Positions 10,162-19,933 of a stretch of 64,000 nucleotides of DNA are shown piece by piece. Source of the stretch: Ehrlichia muris AS145 (lineage in GTDB: Bacteria; Pseudomonadota; Alphaproteobacteria; Rickettsiales; Anaplasmataceae); assembly GCF_000508225.1 (NCBI RefSeq), contig NC_023063.1, positions 434,001 through 498,000 of the forward strand, read 5' to 3'. The translations under genes and the position numbers were made by a program. The notes below the pieces were generated by a model. The model had not been told where the DNA came from, made no database searches, and saw nothing but the letters and a program-made list of their open reading frames with translations. Numbering within the stretch: the stretch's first letter is position 1; each line of letters starts with the position of its first letter.

Positions 10162-10235
10162 TGCACCCTGAGCGATTCGAACGCCCGACCTTTTGATCCG
10201 TAGTCAAAAACTCTATCCAGCTGAGCTAAGGGTGC
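10162..10235 (-). tRNA. tRNA-Arg (ACG)
   Basis: The minus strand gives GCACCCT/AGGGTGC acceptor pairing with discriminator A, a D arm GCTC..GAGC, anticodon loop CTACGGA (ACG, read as ICG after deamination), and T arm TCGGGCGTTCGAATCGCTC. Length is 74 nt; CCA is not encoded. Confidence 0.95.
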
Positions 10236-10883
10236 TACTAGTATAGCTATATAATTTAATTCAAGATCTGTAAATAAATTTTTGATAATAATGTAAATTA
10301 TGATTGATATAATGAATTAAATTTATTGATGTACAGATCATGTATATATTATAAATTGCTGCTGTTTTATCTAGTTAATGTAAAAAATTAATATCAGTAT
10401 ATAACTTACTGATATTTGTTTTGTTAGCTATAATTAATACAAACAAATGTTCATGCATCATTAAGTACTTTTTGATAAAGTTATAATTTTCATCAGAAAA
10501 TTTTTTTGTCATTATATATGGAATTTTAAAAATTTCTTTATTAAAATACCTTTGCAATAAATGATATTTTTTTTAATATCAACATTATATTAAAATTTAA
10601 TATTTTACTTTAAGTAGCTGTAATTATTTAATAGTTATTTATATGAATTTAGATTACACTTGATTTGGTTATTACACTAAGTAATTATTAATGTGTTGAT
10701 ATAATACATAATAGTTAACTTTTTTAGCAAGAGTAAAGTTTAATATATTGATTTTCTGTGATATTATTTATTCATTAAGTGATTTTAGATATTTTTATTT
10801 TTAGTACAGTTACTGTATAAATTGTATTGCGTTGGAAAGTTATTAAGTTAATTTAGTGATATGAGTTTTTTATAGTTATTGAT
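10236..10883. other. Intergenic stretch upstream of truB
   Basis: A 648-bp A+T-rich spacer between the leftward tRNA-Arg and the rightward truB operon; it should contain the operon promoter. A 60-codon minus-strand open frame (10375-10557) lacks an RBS or resemblance to known proteins, and I treat it as chance. Nothing else is recognised. Confidence 0.45.
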
Positions 10884-11774
10884 ATGTATGGCTGGATAAA
10901 TTTGAATAAACCATGTGGTATAAGTTCTACTGCTGCAGTTAATTTAGTCAAGAAGATTTTGAATGTCAAAAAAGCTGGTCATGCAGGTACATTAGATCCT
11001 TTAGCTTCTGGTGTTTTGCCTATTGCTATTGGTGAAGCTACAAAAGTTATGCCTTATGCTGTTGATGTTGTAAAATCTTATTTGTTTACGGTGCAGTGGG
11101 GTGAACAGAGAACGACTGATGATGCAGAAGGAGAGATAATAGAGAAGAGTAATATAATACCTAATTTGGAAGATATAAAAGAAGCTATTCCAAATTTTGT
11201 TGGATTGTTGAAACAAGTTCCTCCTAATTTTTCAGCAGTACATGTAAATGGAATTAGGGCTTTTAAATTAGCTAGAAGCGGTCAAGATGTAAGTTTAGCT
11301 TCTAAGCACGTTTATGTATTAGAGTTAAAATTATTGTCTGTTGACAAAGAAAATAACAGGGCAGATTTTTATTTATTGTGTAAGAAAGGTGTATATGTCC
11401 GTTCTATAGCAAGGGATTTAGGTATACAATTAGGATGTTTAGGATATGTTATAAAATTACAAAGAGTTAGGGTAGGTTATTTTAGGGAAAAAAATGCCAT
11501 TACTTTAGAAATGTTAAAGATGCTACATAGTGATGGTAGGAAATGTAGTTATTTATTTCCTTTATGTTATGTTTTGCAAGATATAAAACATCTTGATAGT
11601 ATTTTCTCTGATATTCAGATAAAAAAGATAAAAAATGGTCAAAATATTGAGTTAAATAACTTGTGCGTCATTAGTAATTGTGATATCTGTTATGTTAGCA
11701 CGGATAATGTGCCAGTGGCAATTTGTAATATATTTAATAATGTCGTAAGGCCAGTACGTGTTTTTAATGTTTAA
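10884..11774 (+). CDS. truB: tRNA pseudouridine(55) synthase
   Basis: TruB converts U55 in the T-loop of tRNAs to pseudouridine. The protein opens with [17 protein letters not shown] and has the catalytic motif [15 protein letters not shown] with Asp38 as the nucleophile. Further TruB landmarks are [34 protein letters not shown] and [13 protein letters not shown]. At 296 aa it is typical. It is the first gene of truB-rpsO-pnp-methyltransferase-lepA; the truB-rpsO-pnp order is widely conserved in bacteria. Confidence 0.96.
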   Translation: MYGWINLNKPCGISSTAAVNLVKKILNVKKAGHAGTLDPLASGVLPIAIGEATKVMPYAVDVVKSYLFTVQWGEQRTTDDAEGEIIEKSNIIPNLEDIKEAIPNFVGLLKQVPPNFSAVHVNGIRAFKLARSGQDVSLASKHVYVLELKLLSVDKENNRADFYLLCKKGVYVRSIARDLGIQLGCLGYVIKLQRVRVGYFREKNAITLEMLKMLHSDGRKCSYLFPLCYVLQDIKHLDSIFSDIQIKKIKNGQNIELNNLCVISNCDICYVSTDNVPVAICNIFNNVVRPVRVFNV

Positions 11775-11792
11775 AGATTTGGTGTTTTAGTT

Positions 11793-12074
11793 ATGTCAAT
11801 TACAAGTAAAAGAAAATCTGAGTTAATAAGTGAATACTGCCTTAAGAAAGATGATACTGGTTCTTCTTTTGTGCAATGTGCAATTTTGTCAGAGAGAATA
11901 CGTAATTTGACCGAGCATCTTAAAATCCACAAAAAAGACTTCCATTGTAGACGTGGTTTAATGGTATTAGTGTGTAGAAGACGTAATGTGTTGCAGTATG
12001 TTAGAAAGAAATATGGAGATAGTGAATATTTGGCATTAATAAAACGATTAGGTATCAGAGATATTTTTCACTGA
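11793..12074 (+). CDS. rpsO: 30S ribosomal protein S15
   Basis: S15 binds 16S rRNA early in 30S assembly. The 93 residues include the canonical helix [18 protein letters not shown], then a C-terminal [20 protein letters not shown]. It begins 18 nt after truB and ends 29 nt before pnp, the classical order. In E. coli S15 represses its own mRNA; whether that holds here cannot be judged. Confidence 0.96.
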   Translation: MSITSKRKSELISEYCLKKDDTGSSFVQCAILSERIRNLTEHLKIHKKDFHCRRGLMVLVCRRRNVLQYVRKKYGDSEYLALIKRLGIRDIFH

Positions 12075-12103
12075 TTTAATTTATAAAAAGTAGGAAATGA
12101 TAT

Positions 12104-14494
12104 ATGTTTAATTTGATAAGAAGATCTGCAGAATGGGGAGGGAATACCTTAATTTTAGAGAGTGGTAAGATAGCAAGGCAAGCTAGTGGTGCTGTTATGG
12201 TTAGTTATGCTGGTACTACAGTGTTAGCCACAGTGGTAGTAGGTAAAACTAAAGAGCCGGTAGATTTTCTGCCATTAACCGTGCAATTTGTTGCAAAGAG
12301 TTATGCTGTTGGTAAAATTCCTGGTGGTTTTTTAAAGAGAGAGGGTAAACCATCTGATAGAGAGACATTGATTTCTCGTTTAATAGATAGGAGTATCAGG
12401 CCTTTATTCCCTGCTGGCTTTTATGATGAAATTAGTATAGTATGTAATTTACTTTCATATGATACAGTTACGCCGCCTGAAGTTACTGCATTAATTGGAG
12501 CAACTGCAGCTTTGTCTATATCTGGTGTTCCTTTTAATGGCTTAGTAGTTGGTGCAAGAGTTGGGTATTTGCCATCAGAAGATAAGTATTTACTGAATGC
12601 ATCTGCTGATGAAATGGCATGTAGTTCTTTAGATTTATTCTTATCAGGTAATGAGGATTCTGTTTTGATGGTTGAGTCTGAGGCATCCGAGTTATCTGAG
12701 TCTCAAATGTTAGGGGCAATAGCTTTTGGGCACCAGAATTGTCAAGAAGTTATTAATTTAATCAAGGAATTTAGTAGTGACAGTGGTAAGATGCCTGTCG
12801 AATTTATACCACATGATATTAGTTCAATTGTAAATTATATCGAATCATCTTATAAAGAAAATTTTAGTTTAGCATATGCTAATACTGTTAAAAAAGAAAG
12901 AGTATTAAAATTGGAAGAGTTAAGAGATAAAGTTTTGGTTGAAGTGACAGAAAAATATAGTGCTGATAATATAGCATGTAATAGTCAAGATATAATTAGT
13001 GCGTTGAAAACCTTTGAAAGATCATTAGTAAGGTCCAAGATCGTTGATACTTCTTCTAGAATAGATGGTCGTTCATTTGATGAAATACGTGGTATAGAAA
13101 TTGAAATAGATGTATTACCTAAGGCACATGGTTCTGCTTTGTTTACTAGAGGAAATACACAAGCATTAGTTGTGACTGCATTAGGTACACCTCAAGATGA
13201 GCAAATAGTTGATGATTTAGATGGCGATAGGAGAGAAAATTTCTTATTACATTATAATTTCCCTCCTTATGCAGTTGGTGAGTCTGCAGCTTTACGTGCT
13301 CCTGGCAGGAGAGAAATAGGTCATGGTAAACTTGCTTGGAGAGCAATTCGTTATGTATTACCTGAGAAATCAGACTTTCCATATACTATTAGAGTAGTTT
13401 CTGAGATTACAGAATCAGATGGTTCTTCTTCAATGGCTACAGTTTGTGGAGCATCTTTGGCTTTAATGGATACAGGTGTGCCAATTAAATCTCCTGTTGC
13501 TGGTATTGCAATGGGACTTATTAAGGAAGGTGATAAATTTATAATACTTTCAGATATATTAGGTGATGAAGATTATCTTGGTGATATGGATTTTAAAGTA
13601 GCTGGTACTGCTGAAGGTATTACTGCTTTACAAATGGATATGAAAATTTCAGGTATTAGCATTGAGGTAATTGAAAAGGCATTGCTTCAAGCTAAAGATG
13701 GTAGAATACATATTTTAGGTAAAATGAATGCGGTAATACAAGAATCTCGCGATCGCATAAAAAATCATGCTCCTAGAATAGAATCTATCTTTATAAATAA
13801 GGATAAGATTCGTAATGTGATAGGCAGTGGTGGAAAAAATATACGTGATATCTGTGATAAAACAGGTGCAAAAATTGAAATAATACAAGATGGCACTGTT
13901 ATGATATATGCTGTTAATAATGAGGCAGTGGAACATGCTAAAAATATGATCATGGATGTTGTAACTGAACCCGAGATAGGTAAAGTTTTTGATGGTACTG
14001 TTGTTGAAATTGTGAAATTTGGAGCTTTTGTAAATTTCTTGGGTGGTAAAAGAGGATTAGTACATATTAGTGAAATAAAAAATGAACATATTAGTGCAGT
14101 GGGTAGTGTAGTTTCTTTAAATGATAAAGTAAAAGTACTTGTAATTGGCATAGATCGTGAACATATTCAATTATCTATGCGTAGGGTAGATCAAGAGACT
14201 GGAGAACCTATAGATGGTGAGCTTTATAATATAAGAAAGGGTAGCTTTTCTGATGATTCAGGTAGTTGCAGTAGTACTGGCAGTAGTTTCAAGGAAGGCT
14301 ATAACAGCAATAGGTATGGTAGTCATGATAAAAAGCGTGGTGGAGGAGGTGGTAATAGGTCATCACGTCGTAATAGTAATGGATCTAATTATTATAGAGA
14401 GGATTTACCGTCGAATGGGTTTGAAAATAATAATCGCTCATTCAGTAATAGTAGGAATGGTAATGACATTCCCAGAAAACCTAGGTTTTTTTAA
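12104..14494 (+). CDS. pnp: Polyribonucleotide nucleotidyltransferase (PNPase)
   Basis: PNPase is a 3'-5' phosphorolytic RNase central to mRNA turnover. Domains in the 796-aa protein are RNase PH 1 (about 10-145), a linker helical domain, RNase PH 2 (about 310-540, with GSSSMATVCGASLALMD), a KH domain (IRNVIGSGGKNIRDICDKTG) and an S1 domain (VFDGTVVEIVKFGAFVNF). The last ~85 residues form a Ser/Gly/Asn/Arg-rich tail with a run of glycines and many basic residues, probably disordered and possibly RNA-binding. It is third in the truB-lepA operon. Confidence 0.97.
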   Translation: MFNLIRRSAEWGGNTLILESGKIARQASGAVMVSYAGTTVLATVVVGKTKEPVDFLPLTVQFVAKSYAVGKIPGGFLKREGKPSDRETLISRLIDRSIRPLFPAGFYDEISIVCNLLSYDTVTPPEVTALIGATAALSISGVPFNGLVVGARVGYLPSEDKYLLNASADEMACSSLDLFLSGNEDSVLMVESEASELSESQMLGAIAFGHQNCQEVINLIKEFSSDSGKMPVEFIPHDISSIVNYIESSYKENFSLAYANTVKKERVLKLEELRDKVLVEVTEKYSADNIACNSQDIISALKTFERSLVRSKIVDTSSRIDGRSFDEIRGIEIEIDVLPKAHGSALFTRGNTQALVVTALGTPQDEQIVDDLDGDRRENFLLHYNFPPYAVGESAALRAPGRREIGHGKLAWRAIRYVLPEKSDFPYTIRVVSEITESDGSSSMATVCGASLALMDTGVPIKSPVAGIAMGLIKEGDKFIILSDILGDEDYLGDMDFKVAGTAEGITALQMDMKISGISIEVIEKALLQAKDGRIHILGKMNAVIQESRDRIKNHAPRIESIFINKDKIRNVIGSGGKNIRDICDKTGAKIEIIQDGTVMIYAVNNEAVEHAKNMIMDVVTEPEIGKVFDGTVVEIVKFGAFVNFLGGKRGLVHISEIKNEHISAVGSVVSLNDKVKVLVIGIDREHIQLSMRRVDQETGEPIDGELYNIRKGSFSDDSGSCSSTGSSFKEGYNSNRYGSHDKKRGGGGGNRSSRRNSNGSNYYREDLPSNGFENNNRSFSNSRNGNDIPRKPRFF

Positions 14495-14518
14495 TTAGGT
14501 TGCTACGTAAAAAAGTCC

Positions 14519-15313
14519 ATGCTTATTTTTGACCGTAGCCTTGTAAAGCTTTATAGAGACAAGCTATTTTATACTAAAGATAGTAACTTTATATTTTCTG
14601 AAATTAGTGATATTTTATTAGATAAGGTTAGTTTGTTTTCAGTTACTACAGGATTAGCTTTAAATATCGGTGTTAGGACTAATTCTTTTATTGAAAATCT
14701 ATTACGGAAAAAGCTGATATCTTCTAAAGAGCAAGTAATTCAATGTGATTTATCATATTGTATGTTATACAATGTGCAGAGTGGATATAAGGTAGTAGCT
14801 GATGAGGAGGCACTACCATTTTGTAACAATACCTTTGATATTGTTATTAGTAATGCATCATTACATAATGTCAATAATTTATTTAGGGTATTATTAAGTA
14901 TATATAATATTATAAAAACTAGAGGTGTTTTTCTTGCTGCGTTGTTTGGGAGTAAAACTCTTTATGAATTAAAACATTCAATTATCAGGGCAGAGATGGG
15001 TTTAGGTGTTGCACCTAGAGTATTGCCTTTTATTCATGTTCAAGATATTGTTTCTTTATTAAAAAAAACTGGATATTCTGATATTGTAGTAGATGTTAAT
15101 ACTATTATGGTAGAGTATAATGATATATATACTTTATTTAGGGATTTAAAAAATATGGGAGAAGGTAATGTATTATATGCTAGAAATAGGTATCCTTTAA
15201 CTAGAACTATTATTACAAAAATTTTTGAAAATTATAAACGATACTTCTCAATAGATAAAACTAGTATTCCTGCTACTTTTGAAATTATTACTTTAAAGGC
15301 AAGTAAAGTGTAG
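14519..15313 (+). CDS. Class I SAM-dependent methyltransferase (BioC/NDUFAF5-like)
   Basis: The 264-aa protein begins with [15 protein letters not shown], close to the start of alphaproteobacterial NDUFAF5-type proteins. A methyltransferase core follows: a weak motif I region (ALNIGVRT), [25 protein letters not shown] split over motif II/post-I, and [17 protein letters not shown]. The classical glycine-rich SAM loop is degenerate, so activity needs care. Candidate roles are malonyl-ACP O-methyltransferase (biotin synthesis) or a complex I assembly factor; sequence alone does not decide. It sits in an operon 24 nt after pnp and 25 nt before lepA. Confidence 0.75.
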   Translation: MLIFDRSLVKLYRDKLFYTKDSNFIFSEISDILLDKVSLFSVTTGLALNIGVRTNSFIENLLRKKLISSKEQVIQCDLSYCMLYNVQSGYKVVADEEALPFCNNTFDIVISNASLHNVNNLFRVLLSIYNIIKTRGVFLAALFGSKTLYELKHSIIRAEMGLGVAPRVLPFIHVQDIVSLLKKTGYSDIVVDVNTIMVEYNDIYTLFRDLKNMGEGNVLYARNRYPLTRTIITKIFENYKRYFSIDKTSIPATFEIITLKASKV

Positions 15314-15338
15314 AAGCTATATAGAATGTGAGGATGAA

Positions 15339-17132
15339 ATGGATAAGAGTAATATAAGAAATTTTGCTATAATAGCTCATATTGATCATGGTAAATCTAC
15401 ATTGGCTGATCGATTAATAGAAAAGTGTAATGGTTTGGATGAACGAGAAATGAAGGATCAAGTACTTGATTCTATGGATATTGAGAGAGAGCGTGGTATT
15501 ACAATTAAGGCGCAAACTGTTAGACTTGTATACAAAGCCAAGGATGGACAAACGTATTATTTAAATTTGATGGATACACCAGGACATGTGGATTTTTCAT
15601 ATGAAGTAAGTAGGAGTTTAGCTGCTTGTGAAGGATCATTGCTTGTTGTGGATAGTAGTCAGGGGGTTGAAGCACAGACTTTAGCAAATGTATATAAGGC
15701 TATAGATAGTGATCATGAAATTATTCCAGTACTGAATAAAATAGATTTAGCATCTTCAGATCCAGATAAAGTGAAGTTACAAATAGAAGATATGATTGGC
15801 ATTGATGCAAGTGAATCACTACTTGTGTCGGCAAAGTCAGGTATTGGTATACAAGATGTATTAGAAGCTATTGTTTCCAAGTTGCCAGCTCCATATGGAA
15901 AATTAGAAAATCCATTGAAGGCTATATTAGTTGATACTTGGTATGATATATATCTTGGGATAGTAATTTTGTTACGTATTAAAGATGGTATTATAAAAAA
16001 AGGCATGAAAATTGTTATGATGTCTAATAATGCTGTGTATCAAGTTGATAATGTAGGTATTTTTACTCCACATAAAAAAATTGTAGATCAACTTTCAGTA
16101 GGTGAAATTGGATTTATTACTGCTTCTATTAAAGAATTATCAGATTGTAAAGTGGGGGATACGATCACTGAAGAACAGAGGAGATGTAGTGAACCACTTC
16201 CTGGATTTCGGACAATTCATCCTGTAGTCTTTTGTAGCATTTTTCCAAATGAGGCTGGAGAGTTTGAAAGATTACGTGAAGCTTTAAAAAAATTACAACT
16301 TAATGATGCAAGTTTTACTTTTGAAGTTGAGATTTCTAATGCACTTGGATATGGGTTTCGTTGTGGATTTTTAGGAATGTTACACTTAGAAGTAATTCAG
16401 GAAAGGTTGGAAAGGGAATTTAATTTAGATTTGACTGCTACAGCTCCAGGTGTAATTTATCAAGTGACTACTAGGAATGGTGATGTTCGTGAAATACATA
16501 ATCCTCATGATTTTGGTGAGCAGGATATTGCTAATATTAAAGAACCATGGATTTGTGCTACTATTATGGTACCAGATCAATATTTAGGTGTTATCATGTC
16601 ATTATGTAATAATAAGAGGGGTGAGAAACTGGATCTGTCGTATTCAGGTAATACAGCATTATTAAAATATAGACTGCCGTTATCCGAAGTTGTTTTTGAT
16701 TTTTATGATAGAATAAAATCTATGTCTAAAGGTTATGCTAGTTTAGACTGGGAGATGGATGGGTATTTAGATAGTGAGATTGCTAAATTAAGTATTTTGA
16801 TAAACTCTGAGCCAGTAGATGCTCTTGCATGCATTATTCATAAAAGTAAAGTAGAGCAAAGAGGACGTGAAATATGTATTAGATTAAAAGATTTAATTCC
16901 AAGACAACAATATAAAATTGCAATACAAGCAGCAATAGGAGGAAGGATTGTTGCTCGTGAAACTATCTCTCCATATCGTAAAGATGTTACAGCAAAATTG
17001 TATGGTGGAGATGTTACCAGAAGGATGAAGTTATTAGAAAAACAGAAAAAAGGAAAGAAAAAATTACGATCTATAGGGAATGTTAATGTTCCACATAATG
17101 CATTTATTCAAGCATTAAAAATCATAGATTAG
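15339..17132 (+). CDS. lepA: Elongation factor 4 (ribosome back-translocase GTPase)
   Basis: LepA is a translational GTPase that acts on stalled or mistranslocated ribosomes and in 30S biogenesis. The 597-aa protein has the P-loop [14 protein letters not shown], switch [21 protein letters not shown] (G4) and SAKSG (G5). These are followed by EF-G-like domains and the LepA-specific C-terminal domain with [17 protein letters not shown] and [15 protein letters not shown]. Length is normal. It is the last gene of the truB operon. Confidence 0.97.
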   Translation: MDKSNIRNFAIIAHIDHGKSTLADRLIEKCNGLDEREMKDQVLDSMDIERERGITIKAQTVRLVYKAKDGQTYYLNLMDTPGHVDFSYEVSRSLAACEGSLLVVDSSQGVEAQTLANVYKAIDSDHEIIPVLNKIDLASSDPDKVKLQIEDMIGIDASESLLVSAKSGIGIQDVLEAIVSKLPAPYGKLENPLKAILVDTWYDIYLGIVILLRIKDGIIKKGMKIVMMSNNAVYQVDNVGIFTPHKKIVDQLSVGEIGFITASIKELSDCKVGDTITEEQRRCSEPLPGFRTIHPVVFCSIFPNEAGEFERLREALKKLQLNDASFTFEVEISNALGYGFRCGFLGMLHLEVIQERLEREFNLDLTATAPGVIYQVTTRNGDVREIHNPHDFGEQDIANIKEPWICATIMVPDQYLGVIMSLCNNKRGEKLDLSYSGNTALLKYRLPLSEVVFDFYDRIKSMSKGYASLDWEMDGYLDSEIAKLSILINSEPVDALACIIHKSKVEQRGREICIRLKDLIPRQQYKIAIQAAIGGRIVARETISPYRKDVTAKLYGGDVTRRMKLLEKQKKGKKKLRSIGNVNVPHNAFIQALKIID

Positions 17133-17398
17133 CTGTATATGTGTTATTTTTTTTAAGATGAAGAATTTATTTTAGCTTTTGTTGGGTATGAATTAATAGT
17201 TAAATTATTAATCTATAAGTTGATTATTTAATAATTGTATGTTAGTATAAATACTACATAATGTTAAATAATATTAAACTTAATTTCAAAAGATTATATG
17301 TAAAGTTTTTGTTCTATTTTAATCTTTAATGCATCTTTATATAGAGAAATAGTTATTAGTTAATTTTTTGTCTTATGTATTTGACTTAAGGGTTTAAT

Positions 17399-17742
17399 AT
17401 GTCTCTTTTTTATAAAATTGGTATCTTCGTTCTAGCTTCTATAATTGTTTTTATAGCTTTTTTTTATTAAAAAAGGTTATTTATAGAATGTGTTGTGCTG
17501 ATGGTAAGCATTATACATCTCTGTATCAGTATGAAAGTGTAGAGGATATTATTTCTAATGCTGATCAAAATATTATTGATAAAAATGAGGATACTGTTAA
17601 CAAAAATACTATTTCAAGTATTGCTAGAACTGAAAAAAGGAAAACTTTACGTTTTTTATCTAATGGGGATCGAGAAATTATAACTAGTATAATGGATGTA
17701 GACACTGGTCAAGTTGTAAATCAATCAACAAGACATGTGTGA
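17399..17742 (+). CDS. Small membrane-anchored protein interrupted by a T-run frameshift
   Basis: An ATG at 17399, six bases after a good ribosome site (TTAAGGG), starts MSLFYKIGIFVLASIIVFIA, one transmembrane helix, and stops after 23 codons at 17468. If the run of eight T's (17458-17465) is read one base back, or held nine T's, the frame continues as FFLLKKVIYRM into the open frame at 17488-17742 (84 codons, starting MCCADGKHYTSLYQ). That gives a natural 114-aa protein: helix, basic stop-transfer, soluble tail. The soluble tail is rich in Asp/Asn/Thr and matches no family I know. Alternatives are two separate peptides, a phase-variable gene, slippage during transcription, or a sequence error. 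Confidence 0.6.
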
Positions 17743-18307
17743 TAATAGCTTATCAATTGGATATGATGATTGTATAAATACATAACATGAATAGTTGTAA
17801 TAAACGTTGGACAGCAAAGTAAAATAGATGAGATGTATTTATTTAATTGTATATATATTAGTTAAAATATTAAACAAAAATTTAAGCTTAAATATTACTT
17901 ATATTCCTGTGTAAAATGATATAAATGCAATAATTTTATAATATAGGGTTTACATATTTTATAAATTAACAAAATTTAAGAAGATTTAATTTGTGTAATA
18001 TTTAATAACATAGTTTATTTCATATAATTATGAGTCAATTAGTAAGTTATATGAGATAAAGCTAAGTCTTTAATAGTGAATAATACGTTTAAATCACAAT
18101 GAAATTTTATATATTGATAACATATTTTAAAATTATTTATAGGGATTTGATATTAATTTCATACGGTAATATTGGTTGAGTGATTTATATTAAAATTTGC
18201 AAGTAAATATTGTGGATATTATGTTGATTTTTATAATAAAAATCATGATTTAATGCTGAACTGTAGCAGTTTTATTGTTGCTATTTTGGAAGCAGTAGGG
18301 TAATACT
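17743..18307. other. Non-coding stretch
   Basis: A 565-bp, very A+T-rich stretch without an open frame of useful length or RNA gene that I can recognise. It must hold the promoter for the small gene at 18308. Confidence 0.4.
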
Positions 18308-18493
18308 ATGTTGTACAAATATAATATCTCAGATCAAACTTGTATAGGGATATTTACGTTTTTGTTTATGATGATAATTGTATTATTATGTGCAAGTTAT
18401 AATGAAGGCATGAGTAAAAAATATATTGAGTTAAACAATTATTTACAACATTTTCATAAGAACCTATTGTCAGCTTCAGTATTGATTAAATAG
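18308..18493 (+). CDS. Small single-helix membrane protein
   Basis: A 61-aa open frame preceded by a plausible RBS (GTAGGG, 7-8 nt before ATG). It contains one hydrophobic helix (about residues 12-29). The stretch after the helix, EGMSKKYIELNNYL, resembles MGVKYDKLVEIL at the same place in the 183-aa protein encoded just downstream, so the two may be paralogs or this one a truncated copy. Function unknown. Confidence 0.5.
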   Translation: MLYKYNISDQTCIGIFTFLFMMIIVLLCASYNEGMSKKYIELNNYLQHFHKNLLSASVLIK

Positions 18494-18803
18494 TTTATTT
18501 GTAGATAGTTTTAATTTTTAATTCATATAGTGTATTTACATCTCTAAAGCTCAATTTCATAGGGTATAGAATGGAGATGATTTTCTTGAATTTTATTATG
18601 AGATTTTAGATAGAAAATGTTGATTTAATGATAATGGTGTTGAAAAAGTTTAAATATACTGGAAATGGTTATGTTTTATATGATAAAATAGGTACGGTAG
18701 TAAAAAGTTTTTCTCTTAATTAAAAGCTTAATAATTTGTTAATATATTAATAATATTTCTATTGTTTTTGATGTTTTTCAGATAATAAAGGTAGATATTT
18801 CTT
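18494..18803. other. Spacer with a possible 31-codon ORF
   Basis: A short frame at 18628-18723 (starting MIMVLKKFKYTGNGYVLYD) is open, but it has no clear RBS and no recognised relative. It may be debris from the neighbouring small membrane protein genes. Nothing else is seen. Confidence 0.3.
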
Positions 18804-19355
18804 ATGGAAGTTAATATGATAATGATGACTTTGGGTAGCATGTCAGTAGTAATTACTGCAAGCGTAGGATTAATATTAAGTTGTGTAAATATGAGGCATA
18901 ACAATTGTGCTGATATTATGGATACCGTCATGTTTGCATTCTTACTTATAATTGTAGTTGTATTATTTTATGCTAATCGTATGGGTGTTAAATATGATAA
19001 ACTTGTTGAGATTTTATACGATAATACTATTCCTGATTATGTTGTGCCACCTTATGAAAGTGAGACAAGTATATTGTCAAAATTGAAAAAGATTTTTGTT
19101 AGAGGGAAATCTAGCCAAGTATGTCAATTACCTGTATCTTCTATGAATCCGTCAGATAGTAGTAGCTATGATATGGATAATCAAGGATCTCATAAAGATA
19201 ATAGTTCTGTTACTTTAAGTCAAGTTATTTGTGACACTAATTTTATGAGTTGTGATAATTTGGATAGTGTAGTTGGTTCACATTTTGATATTGATGATTT
19301 CAATATTGAAGTTGCAGAAAGAATGATTCAACAAAGTATGCTTAGTAGAACATAA
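18804..19355 (+). CDS. Hypothetical protein with two transmembrane helices
   Basis: The 183-aa protein has two hydrophobic helices (about 10-28 and 43-61) followed by a cytoplasmic or periplasmic tail rich in Ser, Asp and Asn. I do not recognise a family. The second ATG at 18816 (MIMMTLGS) is preceded six bases upstream by GGAAG and may be the true start. The segment after helix 2 resembles the 61-aa protein upstream. A hairpin at 19428-19446 may end its transcript. Confidence 0.7.
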   Translation: MEVNMIMMTLGSMSVVITASVGLILSCVNMRHNNCADIMDTVMFAFLLIIVVVLFYANRMGVKYDKLVEILYDNTIPDYVVPPYESETSILSKLKKIFVRGKSSQVCQLPVSSMNPSDSSSYDMDNQGSHKDNSSVTLSQVICDTNFMSCDNLDSVVGSHFDIDDFNIEVAERMIQQSMLSRT

Positions 19356-19427
19356 GTTTAGTTTTGATGCATTTTAAGTTGTTTTGTTCTGATAGTAATT
19401 CTTTTGCTATTGATTGGTTTAGTAGCC

Positions 19428-19446
19428 CTAGCAATCAAATTGCTAG
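19428..19446. terminator. Possible bidirectional hairpin terminator
   Basis: A perfect 7-bp stem CTAGCAA / TTGCTAG encloses a 5-nt loop and is followed by a T/A-rich stretch. It lies about 70 nt after the 183-aa gene and before the leftward dead dciA copy, where a terminator is expected. Confidence 0.4.
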
Positions 19447-19569
19447 TGTTATTTTAATAAAATCTTAGTTTATTAAGCATATTGTAATTTCATTTGTATC
19501 GTGTAAAGAAGTAATACTATGATTTTAAGTTTTATGTGTAGGATGTTTTTATAATAAAATTTATATTTA

Positions 19570-19883
19570 TTATTATAATGTCTAATTGAATTATTTGTAT
19601 GCTAAATCCAAAAAAAAATAGAAATTTCTATAATAACCAAAATGATATATTGGCTCTTAATTGCAACATCTTCACTATTCCAATAATATAAAAATACCCG
19701 TATCCATTACTATCTAAAAAATAATAACTTTTTTGACTTAGCAGCTCATTACATGCTTTCTTAAACAATCTTTCTAGTATAGTTCTCATCGTATAGTTCT
19801 CATCGTATAGTTCTCATCGTACTATTTAATACCAACTTCTCAATAGCAATTCCTATACTCTTAGGACCAGATTTAAATAATAT
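19570..19883 (-). pseudogene. Decayed dciA (DUF721) copy
   Basis: The minus strand aligns with the intact dciA at 28666-28998 from start to near the end. TTTAAATCTGGTCCTAAGAG matches its 5' end, and landmarks such as AAAAAAGTT, TTTTTAGATAGTA and GGTTATTATAGAAA match further on. The start codon has become ATA, the reading frame is broken, and a 14-bp triplication sits inside. It follows the leftward 512-aa gene exactly as intact dciA follows the 516-aa paralog. Confidence 0.85.
19779..19820. repeat. 14-bp unit repeated three times
   Basis: ATAGTTCTCATCGT occurs three times in direct succession inside the dead dciA copy. The period is not a multiple of three, so the expansion by itself breaks the frame. 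Confidence 0.95.
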
Positions 19884-19933
19884 ATTATTAACTTTTTTAT
19901 AGTTTTGTATATAACCTTTTTACTTTGTTAAAT

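Noticed and set aside
10375-10557. 60-codon minus-strand ORF upstream of truB
   Set aside because: No RBS or recognisable relatives; Lys/Ile/Asn-rich chance frame.
13146-14151. Several minus-strand ORFs over pnp
   Set aside because: Shadows of the strongly coding pnp frame.
14470-14500. Terminator at the end of pnp (AAAACCTAGGTTTTTTT)
   Set aside because: It overlaps the pnp stop codon, has no loop, and the next two genes follow at about 25 nt, so the operon most likely reads through.
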